A stretch of 56,579 bases of DNA from Oxalobacteraceae bacterium. GTDB taxonomy: Bacteria; Pseudomonadota; Gammaproteobacteria; Burkholderiales; Burkholderiaceae_D. Positions within the stretch are counted from its first letter, which is position 1, and each line of letters opens with the position of its first letter. Both the position numbers and the translations under genes were made by a program. Below, in pieces: positions 29,545-41,367 of this stretch. Under the pieces are notes generated by a model, which was given only the letters and a program-made list of their open reading frames with translations, made no database searches and was not told the DNA's origin. Location of the stretch: assembly GCA_947448025.1 (NCBI GenBank), contig CANFLV010000023.1:1-56579 (forward strand), read 5' to 3'.

Positions 29545-30567
29545 ATGCAACTCGATAAACGTGCCCAAACCCTGCTGAAAGCTCTGGTCGAGCGTTACAT
29601 CGCTGACGGCCAGCCTGTGGGTTCGCGCGCCTTATCGAAAATCTCGGGACTCGACCTGTCGCCGGCGACGATACGCAACATCATGTCGGACCTCGAAGAC
29701 ATGGGCTTTGTCGCCAGCCCGCATACCTCGGCCGGACGCGTGCCGACACCGCGCGGCTATCGCGTTTTTGTCGATACCCTGCTGACGGTGCAAACCCTGG
29801 ACGCGTCGCTACTCGAGACCCGCCTGCAAACGCGCCTGCAAACTAGCTCACCGAACAAGATCATCGCCAATGCCGCGCAAGTATTGTCATCGCTGTCGCA
29901 GTTCGCCGGCGTAGTGCTGGCGCCGCGCCATGAATCCGTATTCCAGCATATTGAATTTTTACGCCTCGGCGAAAAGCGCATCCTGCTCGTGATCGTCTCG
30001 CCCGGCGGCGATGTGCAAAATCGCCTGCTGCTGACTGAAGCCGACTACACGCCGAGCCAGCTGGTGCAGGCTGCGAATTACATTAACCAGCATTACGGTG
30101 GATTGAGCTTCGATGATGTACGCCGGCGCTTGAGCGGTGAATTGCGCGAACTGCGTGACAGCATGACAAACCTGATGCAAGCCGCGGTTGAAGCCGGCAG
30201 CGATGCCATGAATGATAATGGCGATGGCGTGGTGATTTCCGGCGAGCGCAATTTGCTGAGCGTCACCGACCTGTCTTCGAACATGACATCGCTACGCAAG
30301 ATGTTCGACATGTTCGAACAGAAGACCAGCCTCATGCAGTTACTCGACCTGTCGAGCAAGGCGACGGGCGTACAGATTTTCATCGGTGGCGAATCCCAGC
30401 TGCTGCCCATGGATGACATGAGCGTGGTCTCCGCCCCCTATGAAGTCAATGGCAAAATCGTCGGCACGCTCGGCGTGATCGGCCCGACCCGCATGGCCTA
30501 CGAGCGGGTGATCCCGATCGTCGACATCACGGCTAAGCTGCTGTCAAGCGCGCTCAGCCACGGGTAA
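29545..30567 (+). CDS. hrcA: Heat-inducible transcription repressor HrcA
   Basis: HrcA represses chaperone genes by binding CIRCE operators and depends on GroEL for activity. The 340-residue protein has an N-terminal winged helix ([20 protein letters not shown], then [19 protein letters not shown] and [16 protein letters not shown]), then the GAF-like domain with the C-terminal [17 protein letters not shown] signature. CIRCE sites were not found before grpE, dnaK or hrcA itself, so its target (probably groESL) must lie outside the window. Confidence 0.97.
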   Translation: MQLDKRAQTLLKALVERYIADGQPVGSRALSKISGLDLSPATIRNIMSDLEDMGFVASPHTSAGRVPTPRGYRVFVDTLLTVQTLDASLLETRLQTRLQTSSPNKIIANAAQVLSSLSQFAGVVLAPRHESVFQHIEFLRLGEKRILLVIVSPGGDVQNRLLLTEADYTPSQLVQAANYINQHYGGLSFDDVRRRLSGELRELRDSMTNLMQAAVEAGSDAMNDNGDGVVISGERNLLSVTDLSSNMTSLRKMFDMFEQKTSLMQLLDLSSKATGVQIFIGGESQLLPMDDMSVVSAPYEVNGKIVGTLGVIGPTRMAYERVIPIVDITAKLLSSALSHG

Positions 30568-30594
30568 GCCTTAACTCACGCCCGCGGCACGGCT

Positions 30595-31143
30595 TTATTT
30601 GGCCTTGTTAGCCGCACTCCAGCTGCGCAAGGCCGCCATCGTGTTGGCCACATGCATGGCCGGGTCGGAATCCGAAAACGCATAAATCACGCGCCCCGCT
30701 GGTGAAATCACATACGAAGTCCGGCTCGCATAATTACTGACCTTGAGCATGACGGAATCGTAGGCTTTCATGATGGCCTTGTCGGTATCGGCGGCGACGG
30801 CGAATTTGCTGCTGCATTCGCTCACGGAGAATTTGTTCAACGTTTCGATCTTGTCATTGGAGACGCCAACCACGGTCGCACCCATGGCCTTGTAAGCGTC
30901 GACGGCTTCGGCAAACATGTGCGCTTCAATCGTGCAGCCCTGGGTGAAGGCGGCCGGATAAAAATACAGGACGACCGGACCTTGCTTGCGCTGCTCGGCC
31001 ATCTTGTAAGTGAATTCCTTGCCTGCAAAAGAAGCCTGGGTCGTAAAGTCGGGGGCAATAGCGCCGGCCTTCAATTCCGCCAGTGCCGGCAATGTTGACA
31101 ATGACAAAGCGGCCAGCAGGCCGAGCGCGAACATTTTTTTCAT
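30595..31143 (-). CDS. Periplasmic peroxiredoxin (BCP/PrxQ-like)
   Basis: A thiol peroxidase with an export signal. Residues 1-22 form a typical signal peptide (MKKMFALGLLAALSLSTLPALA). The peroxidatic site is FYPAAFTQGCT near residue 69, with the Thr-x-x-Cys arrangement of peroxiredoxins. A second Cys in VSECSSKF (about 110) is a candidate resolving residue, because the usual BCP Cys five residues after the first is absent. The 182-residue length suits the family plus leader. It is convergent with hrcA and upstream faces fur, which would suit an oxidative-stress role. Confidence 0.85.
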   Translation of the reverse strand: MKKMFALGLLAALSLSTLPALAELKAGAIAPDFTTQASFAGKEFTYKMAEQRKQGPVVLYFYPAAFTQGCTIEAHMFAEAVDAYKAMGATVVGVSNDKIETLNKFSVSECSSKFAVAADTDKAIMKAYDSVMLKVSNYASRTSYVISPAGRVIYAFSDSDPAMHVANTMAALRSWSAANKAK

Positions 31144-31167
31144 TTTCTTGTGCCTGTCTTTAAAAAA

Positions 31168-31599
31168 TCAGTGCCGCCGGTGCGCGCAATCCTGCTTCGT
31201 GCAATGGCCATACAAGGCCAGCGCATGTTCAGCGATGTCAAAACCGCGCTGTTTGGCGATCGCATGCTGGCGCAATTCAATTTCTTCATCGAAGAATTCT
31301 TCGACCAGGCCACAGTCGAGGCAGACCAGATGGTCGTGGTGCGAGCCCTCGTTCAATTCAAAAACGGCCTTGCCGGTCTCGAAATGATTCCGGTGCAGCA
31401 GGCCGGCCTGCTCGAATTGCGTCAGGACGCGATATACCGTGGCCAAGCCGACATCCATGTTTTCAAGCAGCAGGACTCTGTAGACATCTTCGGCGCTCAG
31501 GTGGCGCACGCTGCTGTTCTGGAAAATATCGAGAATTTTCAGTCGTGGCAGGGTCGCCTTGAGGCCGCTGGCTTTAAGGTCGCTAGGATTGTTGGACAT
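31168..31599 (-). CDS. fur: Ferric uptake regulator Fur
   Basis: Iron-sensing repressor. The 143-residue product has the DNA-binding domain ([38 protein letters not shown]), the metal-binding [11 protein letters not shown] segment, and a C-terminal HCTKQDC region with further Cys/His ligands. The start ATG 31599 gives MSNNPSDLK as in other betaproteobacterial Fur proteins; the longer frame to 31659 is unsupported. It is divergent from bamE, the standard order in this group. A partial Fur-box sequence overlaps its start, suggesting autoregulation. Confidence 0.95.
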   Translation of the reverse strand: MSNNPSDLKASGLKATLPRLKILDIFQNSSVRHLSAEDVYRVLLLENMDVGLATVYRVLTQFEQAGLLHRNHFETGKAVFELNEGSHHDHLVCLDCGLVEEFFDEEIELRQHAIAKQRGFDIAEHALALYGHCTKQDCAHRRH

Positions 31600-31618
31600 G
31601 ATAATGATCGCAAAATGG
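31600..31618. promoter_or_regulatory. Possible Fur box at the fur start
   Basis: GATAATGAT (31600-31608) exactly matches the left half of the classical Fur box GATAATGAT-A/T-ATCATTATC; the right half is poor. It is located immediately before the fur ATG, between fur and divergent bamE. Weak evidence, kept because the position is biologically sensible. Confidence 0.3.
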
Positions 31619-31674
31619 GTATCTGCTTTATCATATAGTGTTTTAGCACTCCTGCTCAATCCCCGAGATTCCCT

Positions 31675-32226
31675 ATGCGCCTGATGCCTTTGCTTTTATT
31701 CCGACTTCCTGCCCTGCTGGCTGGCCTCATGATCATGCTGTCGGGCTGCTCAACCCTCAGCGCCTTGACGCCGGACAGCTTCAAATCCACAATCGCCGCG
31801 CCGGTCCAGACCAGCAGCTCCGGCGTACAAACGCTGAAAGAGCGCCGCTTCCTCGGTATTTTTTCACCTTACCGCGTCGATATCCAGCAAGGCAATTTCG
31901 TCTCGCGTGAAATGGTCGCCCAGGTCCGTGAAAACATGAAGAGCAAGGAAGGCATGACGCCGGAACAGGTGCGCTTCGTCATGGGCACGCCGCTGGTGAT
32001 GGATGTCTTTCATCAGGATCGCTGGGATTATGTCTTCCGGCTTGAGAAGAATAATGGCGACATCATCCTCAGCGATGTCACGGTCTACTTTGAAAATAAC
32101 CGCTTGAAGCGGCTCGAAGGTGGCGACCTGCCGAACGAAAAAGATTACCTGGCACTGATCGCCGGTACGCCAGCTGCATCGGCAGCACCAGCCGCAGCGC
32201 CTGCACCGACGCCGACAGCCAAATAA
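31675..32226 (+). CDS. bamE: Outer-membrane assembly lipoprotein BamE
   Basis: BamE is a small lipoprotein of the BAM complex that inserts beta-barrel proteins into the outer membrane. The lipobox LSGC puts the lipidated residue at Cys25 after a hydrophobic leader. The SmpA/OmlA core follows ([46 protein letters not shown]). The C-terminal tail is a long Ala/Pro-rich run ending PTPTAK, longer than in E. coli BamE. It is divergent from fur and upstream of dapB. Confidence 0.95.
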   Translation: MRLMPLLLFRLPALLAGLMIMLSGCSTLSALTPDSFKSTIAAPVQTSSSGVQTLKERRFLGIFSPYRVDIQQGNFVSREMVAQVRENMKSKEGMTPEQVRFVMGTPLVMDVFHQDRWDYVFRLEKNNGDIILSDVTVYFENNRLKRLEGGDLPNEKDYLALIAGTPAASAAPAAAPAPTPTAK

Positions 32227-32252
32227 AACCTCACCCGCAAAGAACCCGACCG

Positions 32253-33062
32253 ATGAGCACAATGAAAATCGCCGTTGCCGGCGCCTCCGGCCGCATGGGC
32301 CGCATGTTGATTGAAGCAATCCAGAACGCCGCCGATACGACGCTGGTCGGTGCGCTCGACGTGCCCGGCGCGCCTGGTCTGGGCAGCGATGCCGCCGCCT
32401 TCCTCGGCAAGCCCTCCGGCGTAACCATCACCTCCGATCTCGCCACGGGTCTGGCCGACGCTGATTTCCTGATCGACTTCACGCGCCCCGAAGGCACGCT
32501 GACGCATCTCGCTTACTGCGATGAACATGGCGTCAAGATGATCATCGGCACGACCGGCTTTGATGAAGCAGGTAAGGCGGCGATCGCGGCGGCCGGCAAA
32601 AAAATTGCCGTCATGTTCGCGCCCAACATGAGCGTAGGCGTGAACGTAACCATGAAGCTGCTGGAAATGGCAGCGAAAAATTTCGCGGAAGGCTACGACA
32701 TCGAAATCATCGAAGCACATCACCGCCACAAGGTCGATGCGCCTTCCGGCACGGCGCTGCAAATGGGTGAAGTGATCGCCGGCGCGCTCGGGCGGAAGCT
32801 CAGTGACGTCGCGGTTTATGCGCGTGAAGGCGTCACTGGCGAGCGCGATCCGTCCTCGATCGGCTTTGCCACGATCCGTGGCGGCGATATCGTCGGCGAC
32901 CATACGGTGTTGTTTGCCGGGACCGGCGAGCGCATTGAAATTTCCCATAAATCGGCGAGCCGTGTAACGTATGCGCATGGCAGCCTGCGCGCTGCGCGCT
33001 TCCTCGCAAACAAAGCCGATGGTTTGTTTGACATGCAGGATGTGCTGGGCTTGCGCAGCTAG
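32253..33062 (+). CDS. dapB: 4-hydroxy-tetrahydrodipicolinate reductase
   Basis: DapB reduces the dihydrodipicolinate intermediate in lysine and diaminopimelate synthesis. The 269-residue protein has the NAD(P)-binding [16 protein letters not shown] at the start, [11 protein letters not shown], the active-site [19 protein letters not shown], and [20 protein letters not shown]-like sequence near the C-terminus. An in-frame ATG at 32262 is an alternative start. It follows bamE by 26 bp and precedes exbB by 29 bp, so the four genes from bamE to exbD may form one transcript. Confidence 0.97.
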   Translation: MSTMKIAVAGASGRMGRMLIEAIQNAADTTLVGALDVPGAPGLGSDAAAFLGKPSGVTITSDLATGLADADFLIDFTRPEGTLTHLAYCDEHGVKMIIGTTGFDEAGKAAIAAAGKKIAVMFAPNMSVGVNVTMKLLEMAAKNFAEGYDIEIIEAHHRHKVDAPSGTALQMGEVIAGALGRKLSDVAVYAREGVTGERDPSSIGFATIRGGDIVGDHTVLFAGTGERIEISHKSASRVTYAHGSLRAARFLANKADGLFDMQDVLGLRS

Positions 33063-33091
33063 ATTTTCAACATGGCGCGCACGGGAGCAGC

Positions 33092-33769
33092 ATGAATCCA
33101 GGCAGCGGACTTGAATTGTATTGGGCGCGCGGCGACGTCGTTTCGCATGGGGTCGCGTATGCACTGCTGCTGATGTCGCTGGTCAGCTGGTATTTCATCC
33201 TGTCCAAAGGCTGGACCGCCTGGCATGGCCGCAAGAGCGCGGCAGCCCTCGAACATTTCTGGAACGCCCCCACCTTGCCGGATGCAATTCTGCTGTTGCA
33301 GGCGGCCGATAATGAAAACGTGTACACGCCACTGGCGACCCAGGCGGCAGCAGCAGCCAGTCAGGGCGACGAAACCCACTCCCTGAACGCCGACAGCGAG
33401 CGCGGCGAACTGATTACGCGCACACTCCGACGTGAAATCAATCGCGTCTCGGCGCGCATCGAAAACGGTTTGACGGTGCTGGCTTCGGTCGGCGCGACGG
33501 CGCCTTTCGTCGGTCTGCTCGGCACGGTCTGGGGCATTTACCATGCGCTCGCGGCGGTCTCGACGGCCGGCACGATCCAAATAGACAAAGTCGCCGGTCC
33601 AGTCGGCGAGGCCCTGATCATGACCGCGCTCGGCCTGACTGTAGCGATTCCGGCCGTGCTCGCCTATAACGGTTTCAATCGCATCAATCGTCTCACGCTA
33701 GCGGAACTCGACGCCTTCGCGCATGACCTGCATGCCTTCCTGACCACTGGCGCGCGGGTCGGTAAATGA
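33092..33769 (+). CDS. exbB: ExbB/TolQ/MotA-type proton channel protein
   Basis: Inner-membrane component that uses proton motive force to energise TonB (or Tol) function. The 225-residue protein has three membrane helices (about 20-40, 130-155, 172-195) and the family core VLASVGATAPFVGLLGTVWGI, followed by a second helix with ALIMTALGLTVAIPAVLAYN. GGGAG precedes ATG 33092. exbD follows after 10 bp. The pairing and the absence of tolR/tolA/pal favour ExbB over TolQ. No tonB is next to it. Confidence 0.88.
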   Translation: MNPGSGLELYWARGDVVSHGVAYALLLMSLVSWYFILSKGWTAWHGRKSAAALEHFWNAPTLPDAILLLQAADNENVYTPLATQAAAAASQGDETHSLNADSERGELITRTLRREINRVSARIENGLTVLASVGATAPFVGLLGTVWGIYHALAAVSTAGTIQIDKVAGPVGEALIMTALGLTVAIPAVLAYNGFNRINRLTLAELDAFAHDLHAFLTTGARVGK

Positions 33770-33779
33770 GGGCAGGCAC

Positions 33780-34223
33780 ATGAGCTTCGGCGGCTTCAGC
33801 GAAGGCAAACAGGCCCCGCCCATGTCCGACATCAATGTCACGCCCATGGTCGACGTGATGCTGGTGCTGCTGGTAATTTTCATCATCACCGCGCCCTTGT
33901 TCACGCAGGCGATCAAGCTCGAGCTGCCAGCGGCACAGTCTGCACCAGCGCAGGTCAAGGCCGAGACCATCACGCTGGCCATCGATGCCGCCGGTACGAT
34001 TTACTGGAATGAAGCTGCGCTCAAGCTGACGGATCTTCCGCTGCGCTTTGCGGCCAGCGCGAAACAGCTGCCGCAGCCCGAATTACAGCTGCGTGCCGAC
34101 AAATCCACGCGCTATGAAGTCATCGCCCAGGTCATGGCCGCCGCACAAACCAATGGCATCGCCAAGATCGGCTTTATCACCGAGCCGCAACATGCCGCCC
34201 CACCACCTCAGGAAAAAAAATAA
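33780..34223 (+). CDS. exbD: ExbD/TolR-type biopolymer transport protein
   Basis: A 147-residue inner-membrane partner of ExbB: a short cytoplasmic N-terminus, one transmembrane helix (about residues 20-42) starting at DINVTPMVDVMLVLLVIFII, which holds the essential membrane Asp (VDVML), and a periplasmic domain ending with YEVIAQVMAAAQTNGIAKIGFITEP. It begins 10 bp after exbB. Its TAA stop shares one base with the ATG of the next gene (TAATG), coupling it to the barstar-like gene. Confidence 0.9.
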   Translation: MSFGGFSEGKQAPPMSDINVTPMVDVMLVLLVIFIITAPLFTQAIKLELPAAQSAPAQVKAETITLAIDAAGTIYWNEAALKLTDLPLRFAASAKQLPQPELQLRADKSTRYEVIAQVMAAAQTNGIAKIGFITEPQHAAPPPQEKK

Positions 34224-34549
34224 TGGCCACACTCCGGCTTGATGGCGCATTGCTGGTCGATGCTGCCGCCTTCCACGCTGCCTCGCAAAAAGCCTTTGGC
34301 TTCCCGGACACCTATGGCCACAGCTTCGATGCCTGGGTCGACTGCCTCAGTTATTTGCGTGATGAGGAAGCCATGGCGGCTTTCCACCTCGGCCCCAAGG
34401 AAGTCCTGACGATTGAAATCACGGCCGCTGACGCCTTCAAGGCACAGGCGCCCGACCTGCTGGAAGAGATGCAATTCTGTATTGCTGCCATTAACGACCG
34501 TTACACCGACTATGGCGAATTGCCGGCGCTGGCACTGGTATTACGCTGA
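34223..34549 (+). CDS. Barstar-family protein (orphan RNase inhibitor)
   Basis: A 108-residue acidic protein of the barstar family. It has the characteristic FGFPDTYGHSFDAWVDCLSYL, equivalent to the FPxYYGxNxDALxDCL helix through which barstar plugs the active site of barnase-type ribonucleases, and a C-terminal alpha/beta ending ALALVLR. No barnase-like or other RNase toxin gene is nearby. It overlaps the stop of exbD by one base and so is probably translated with it. Role unknown: it may inhibit a toxin encoded elsewhere or an intracellular ribonuclease. Confidence 0.82.
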   Translation: MATLRLDGALLVDAAAFHAASQKAFGFPDTYGHSFDAWVDCLSYLRDEEAMAAFHLGPKEVLTIEITAADAFKAQAPDLLEEMQFCIAAINDRYTDYGELPALALVLR

Positions 34550-34606
34550 TTTTTGCGACGTCCGCGCGCGCTGCGCTCCACCTTGGCACTGCACGGCGCT
34601 GCCTGA

Positions 34607-37339
<2,733 letters not shown>

Positions 37340-37360
37340 ACATTGAGGAGCTGCCTGACC

Positions 37361-37861
37361 ATGTCCTTGCATAGACGCTGCCTGACCCTGCTACTGCTGG
37401 CCAGCCTCACGACGTTTGCGGCCTGCGGCTTCAAGTTGCGCGGCGCAGAGGCGAACCTGCCGTTTCATAGCGTCTATCTCGGCGTGGGCGAAAACTCATC
37501 GCTGGGCACGGAACTCAAACGCTACCTGCGGGCCAGCGATGTCAACGTCGTCAACGACAAAACGGCAGCGGAAGCTAGCGTCGAGGTGCTGTCAGAGGCG
37601 CGACAAAAAGCAGTCCTGTCGCTCAATAGCCAGGGCCGCGTGCGCGAGTATTCGCTGATCTACAAAATGAGCTTCCAGGTGAAGGACAAGGATGGCGCGA
37701 TTCTGCTGGCGCCAACGGAAATTGCGCTCAAGCGTGACATCAGCTTCAATGAGTCGCAGGTAATCGCCAAGGAAAAGGAAGAAGAGCTGCTGTATCGCGA
37801 CATGCAACGCGATCTCGTGCAGCAGATCTTGCGCCGACTCGCGGCGCTGAAACCGGTTTGA
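37361..37861 (+). CDS. lptE: LPS-assembly lipoprotein LptE
   Basis: LptE is the outer-membrane lipoprotein that plugs the LptD barrel and helps insert lipopolysaccharide. From ATG 37361, which has GAGGAG ten bases before it, the 166-residue product has a signal peptide and lipobox with Cys22 (TTFAAC), then CGFKLRG, the family opening. The core follows, with VLSEARQKAVLSLNSQGRVREY and the terminal RDMQRDLVQQILRRL helix. An earlier in-frame start at 37343 would weaken the signal. The leuS-lptE-holA context supports it. Confidence 0.94.
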   Translation: MSLHRRCLTLLLLASLTTFAACGFKLRGAEANLPFHSVYLGVGENSSLGTELKRYLRASDVNVVNDKTAAEASVEVLSEARQKAVLSLNSQGRVREYSLIYKMSFQVKDKDGAILLAPTEIALKRDISFNESQVIAKEKEEELLYRDMQRDLVQQILRRLAALKPV

Positions 37862-37880
37862 TGACACGGTCGGGACAGGC

Positions 37881-38900
37881 ATGCAGCTGCGCATAGACGC
37901 GCTAGACGCGCATTTGACAAAATCACTGGCGCCGCTCTACGTGGTCACCAGCGACGAGCATTTGCTCGCGCTCGAAGCCGCTGACAAAATCCGCAAATCG
38001 GCGCGCGCACAAGGTTACACCGAGCGCGAAGTGCTGACGGTGGAACGCAGTTTCAAGTGGGGCGAGCTGCTGGCGGCGAATCAGTCGCAGTCGCTGTTTG
38101 GCGATAAAAAGCTGATCGAGCTGCGTATCCCCACCGGCAAGCCCGGCAAGGATGGCGGCGCGGCATTGCAGAGTTATGCAAAGAATCTGAGTCCCGATAA
38201 CCTGACCCTGATCACCCTGCCCAAGCTCGACTGGCAAACCGCGAAAGCGGCCTGGGTGGTGGCGCTGCAGCAGGCGGCCGTGTTCATCGACATCCCCTCG
38301 GTCGAGCGCGCCCAGCTGCCGAACTGGATAGCCACCCGCCTCGCCGCCCAGCGCCAGAGCGCGGACAAGCAAAGCATCAGCTTCATCGCCGACCGCGTCG
38401 AAGGCAATCTGCTGGCCGCGCATCAGGAAATCCAGAAGCTCGGCCTGCTGCATCCGGAAGGCGCATTGAGCTTCGAGCAGATCCATGACGCGGTGCTCAA
38501 TGTGGCGCGCTACGATGTCTTCAAGCTCAATGAAGCGATGCTGGCCGGCGATGTTGCCAGGCTTGTGCGCATGCTCGAAGGCTTGCAGGGCGAAGGCGAA
38601 GCCCTGCCGCTGGTACTGTGGGCAGTGGCCGAAGAAGTACGCACGCTGCTGAAGCTGAAAGCCGGCGTCGCGGCGGGCAAGCAGCTCGGCATGTTGATGA
38701 AGGAATATCGCATCTGGGGGCCACGCGAGCGGCTGATGGAGCCAGCTTTGCGGCGGCTGAAGTTAAGTACGCTCGAGACGGCCTTGCAGGACGCGGCGCA
38801 GGTCGACAAGATGATCAAGGGCTTGCGCGCGAAAGCGTTTTCGGGCGATGCATGGGATGCCTTGTTGCAGCTGGCGCTGAAGATTGCGCGCGGCGCTTGA
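37881..38900 (+). CDS. holA: DNA polymerase III delta subunit
   Basis: The delta subunit opens the beta sliding clamp within the clamp-loader complex. The 339-residue protein shows [20 protein letters not shown] at the N-terminus, the clamp-contacting [19 protein letters not shown] region (about 68-88), [20 protein letters not shown] in the middle, and the collar domain ([40 protein letters not shown]). It lies 19 bp after lptE. proA follows 41 bp later, a frequent betaproteobacterial order. Confidence 0.96.
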   Translation: MQLRIDALDAHLTKSLAPLYVVTSDEHLLALEAADKIRKSARAQGYTEREVLTVERSFKWGELLAANQSQSLFGDKKLIELRIPTGKPGKDGGAALQSYAKNLSPDNLTLITLPKLDWQTAKAAWVVALQQAAVFIDIPSVERAQLPNWIATRLAAQRQSADKQSISFIADRVEGNLLAAHQEIQKLGLLHPEGALSFEQIHDAVLNVARYDVFKLNEAMLAGDVARLVRMLEGLQGEGEALPLVLWAVAEEVRTLLKLKAGVAAGKQLGMLMKEYRIWGPRERLMEPALRRLKLSTLETALQDAAQVDKMIKGLRAKAFSGDAWDALLQLALKIARGA

Positions 38901-38941
38901 GGCTACGCAAGACGAACACATTACGGAAAAAGAAGCGAAAT

Positions 38942-40207
38942 ATGGACATCCAAAAATACATGAGCGACCTCGGCCAGCGTGCCCGATTCGCCTCACGCGC
39001 CATGGCCAAAGCCGACACCGCAGCGAAAAATAAGGCACTGACCCTGATCGCCGCGGCGATCCGCCGTGATGCCGACCTGCTGCGCACCGCGAACAAACTG
39101 GATCTTGACGCTGCGCTGGCCAGCGGACTTGCGCCAGCCATGCTCGACCGTCTGACCCTGTCCGACAAGGCCATTGCCACCATGGCGGAAGGCCTGGAAC
39201 AAATCGTCGCCCTGTCCGACCCCATCGGTGAAATCTCGAACATGAAGTATCGCCCCAGCGGCATCCAGGTCGGCCAGATGCGCGTGCCGCTCGGCGTGAT
39301 CGGCATCATTTACGAAGCTCGGCCGAACGTCACCGTGGACGCAGCAGGTCTGTGCATCAAGAGCGGCAATGCGACCATCCTGCGCGGCGGCTCGGAAGCG
39401 ATCCATTGCAATCAGGCGCTGGCTAAAATCGTCAAGGAAGGCCTCGCCGGCGCAGGCTTGCCCGCTGACGCCGTACAAATCGTCGAGACTACCGACCGCG
39501 CCGCCGTGGGTGAGCTGATCACCATGCCGCAATACGTCGACGTGATCGTGCCGCGTGGCGGCAAGGGGCTCATCGAGCGATTGATGCGCGAATCGCGCGT
39601 GCCGATGATCAAACACCTCGACGGGATCTGCCATGTCTATATCGACGACAAGGCCGACATTGCCAAGGCACTGAAGATCGCCTTCAACGCAAAATGCCAT
39701 CGCTACGGCACCTGCAATACGATGGAAACCTTGCTGGTCGCGCGCGGCATCGCCGCAGAAGTACTGCCGCAATTGGCTGCGCTTTACCTGACTGAAAAAG
39801 TCGAATTGCGCGCCGATGCCGAGGCGCAGGCGCTGCTGGCCGGCTATGCGCATCTTGCCGCCGCCACTGAAGAAGACTGGTCGACCGAATATCTCGCGCC
39901 GGTGTTGGCCGTAAAGATCGTTGACGACATGGATGCGGCAATCGCGCACATCAATACCTATTCGTCGCAGCACACCGATACCATCGTCACCGAAGACTAT
40001 TCCCGCACGATGCGCTTTTTGCGTGAAGTCGATTCGGCCTCCGTGATGGTGAATGCCTCGACGCGTTTTGCCGATGGCTTTGAATATGGTCTCGGTGCCG
40101 AAATCGGTATTTCGAATGACAAGCTACATGCACGCGGACCGGTCGGACTCGAAGGCCTGACCTCCTTGAAGTATGTCGTGTTCGGCCATGGCGAAGTACG
40201 CCAATAA
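38942..40207 (+). CDS. proA: Gamma-glutamyl phosphate reductase
   Basis: ProA reduces gamma-glutamyl phosphate to glutamate semialdehyde in proline synthesis. From ATG 38942 the 421-residue protein carries the aldehyde-dehydrogenase-like fold with [20 protein letters not shown], the nucleotide-site [25 protein letters not shown], the catalytic Cys in [10 protein letters not shown], and [10 protein letters not shown]-like [21 protein letters not shown]. The long frame open upstream (to 38618) lies inside holA and is not coding. proB is not adjacent. Confidence 0.97.
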   Translation: MDIQKYMSDLGQRARFASRAMAKADTAAKNKALTLIAAAIRRDADLLRTANKLDLDAALASGLAPAMLDRLTLSDKAIATMAEGLEQIVALSDPIGEISNMKYRPSGIQVGQMRVPLGVIGIIYEARPNVTVDAAGLCIKSGNATILRGGSEAIHCNQALAKIVKEGLAGAGLPADAVQIVETTDRAAVGELITMPQYVDVIVPRGGKGLIERLMRESRVPMIKHLDGICHVYIDDKADIAKALKIAFNAKCHRYGTCNTMETLLVARGIAAEVLPQLAALYLTEKVELRADAEAQALLAGYAHLAAATEEDWSTEYLAPVLAVKIVDDMDAAIAHINTYSSQHTDTIVTEDYSRTMRFLREVDSASVMVNASTRFADGFEYGLGAEIGISNDKLHARGPVGLEGLTSLKYVVFGHGEVRQ

Positions 40208-40231
40208 CATTTTAATAAGGGAGCACCGAGC

Positions 40232-40654
40232 ATGTTGTGGATCAAAGCCCTGCATATCGTTTTTGTAACATCCTGGTTTGCCGGCCTGTTTTACCTGCCG
40301 CGCATCTTCGTCAATCTCGCCATGGAAGACGACATCACGAGCATCAATCGCCTGCTGCTGATGGCGCGCAAGCTGTATCGCTTCATGACGATCCTGGCGA
40401 TACCGGCACTGGTATTAGGCCTTTGGCTGTGGTTAGGCTATGGCATCGGCAAGGGTCCGGGCAATGGCTGGATGCATGCCAAGCTGACGCTCGTGCTCGC
40501 GCTGATCGGCTATCACCACGCCTGCGGCTCAATCCTGAAAAAATTCGAAAACGGCCGCAATAAGCGCAGCCACATCTGGTTCCGCTGGTTCAATGAAGCG
40601 CCGGTGCTGGTCTTGTTCGCGATTGTCATCCTCGTCGTCGTTAAACCATTTTAA
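40232..40654 (+). CDS. HemJ/CopD-like four-helix membrane protein
   Basis: A 140-residue inner-membrane protein with four hydrophobic helices. The opening WIKALHIVFVTSWFAGLFYLP, central WMHAKLTLVLALIGYHH and terminal FRWFNEAPVLVLFAIVILVV match the HemJ (UPF0093) family. HemJ replaces HemG/HemY as protoporphyrinogen oxidase in many proteobacteria and binds heme through the conserved His near residue 8 with an essential Lys near 84. These residues are present (ALHI, HAKL). Databases often label it CopD-family. GGGAG precedes ATG 40232. hemH is 15 kb away, not co-transcribed. Confidence 0.8.
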   Translation: MLWIKALHIVFVTSWFAGLFYLPRIFVNLAMEDDITSINRLLLMARKLYRFMTILAIPALVLGLWLWLGYGIGKGPGNGWMHAKLTLVLALIGYHHACGSILKKFENGRNKRSHIWFRWFNEAPVLVLFAIVILVVVKPF

Positions 40655-40672
40655 TTTTTGCCGGAGTGTCAC

Positions 40673-41275
40673 ATGTCGAAGACTTGTACTTACTACCTCG
40701 CACCGCAGTCGCCGTATGCCTACATGGGTCATGCAAAGCTGCTCGCCGCGGCAGAAAAGCATGGTGTGCAAATCGAATTGCGCCCGGCTGATTTCGCCAA
40801 GATTTTCAGCATCTCCGGCGGCTTGCCGCTGGCCAAACGCGCACCGCAGCGTCAGGCTTACCGGCTCACGGAACTGAAGCGCTGGAGCGAATTTCTCAAC
40901 GTGCCGCTGAATGTGCAGCCGAAATTTTTCCCCGTTTCGGGCGATCCGGCAGCGCGCCTGCTGATCGCGACCCAGCTCGCGCATGGCACGACCGCAGCGC
41001 TCGCACTGGCCGGCCGGATCATGCACGCCTTGTGGGTCGACGAAAAGAATATCGGCGATGGCGACACGCTGGCCGCGTTGGCCAGTGCGGCCGGTCATGA
41101 CGGCAAATCCTTGCTCAAGTCCTCCGAGACCGCCAGCGTACAAACCGAATTCGAACGCTTTACCGATGAAGCAATCGCCGCCAATGTCTTCGGCGCGCCC
41201 TGGTATGTCGTTGATGGCGAAGGCTTTTGGGGCCAGGACAGGCTCGATTTCGTAGAGCGCGCGTTTGCCAAGTAA
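40673..41275 (+). CDS. 2-hydroxychromene-2-carboxylate isomerase-like (DsbA/GST-kappa fold)
   Basis: A 200-residue thioredoxin-fold protein of the HCCA isomerase / glutathione S-transferase kappa group. The N-terminal YYLAPQSPYAYMGHAKLL has the family's SPYxY motif in place of a CxxC redox site. The C-terminal FGAPWYVVDGEGFWGQDRLDFVERA is the strongly conserved cis-Pro and 'GQDRLDF' region. The true substrate is uncertain; in aromatic-degrading strains it acts on naphthalene intermediates, but no such genes are near. ATG 40673 follows GGAG. Confidence 0.9.
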   Translation: MSKTCTYYLAPQSPYAYMGHAKLLAAAEKHGVQIELRPADFAKIFSISGGLPLAKRAPQRQAYRLTELKRWSEFLNVPLNVQPKFFPVSGDPAARLLIATQLAHGTTAALALAGRIMHALWVDEKNIGDGDTLAALASAAGHDGKSLLKSSETASVQTEFERFTDEAIAANVFGAPWYVVDGEGFWGQDRLDFVERAFAK

Positions 41276-41367
41276 GCTGTTTTAACTTTACCGCTGCGGG
41301 TGATGTCACCGGCAGCGTATTTTCTATTTGGGCATCGTGCCCAAATTTCACGGATAAAAGGTACTCC

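Noticed and set aside
31640-31665. TTAGCACTC, a CIRCE half-site, between fur and bamE
   Set aside because: The second half (GAGTGCTAA after nine bases) is absent, so it is a chance half-match.
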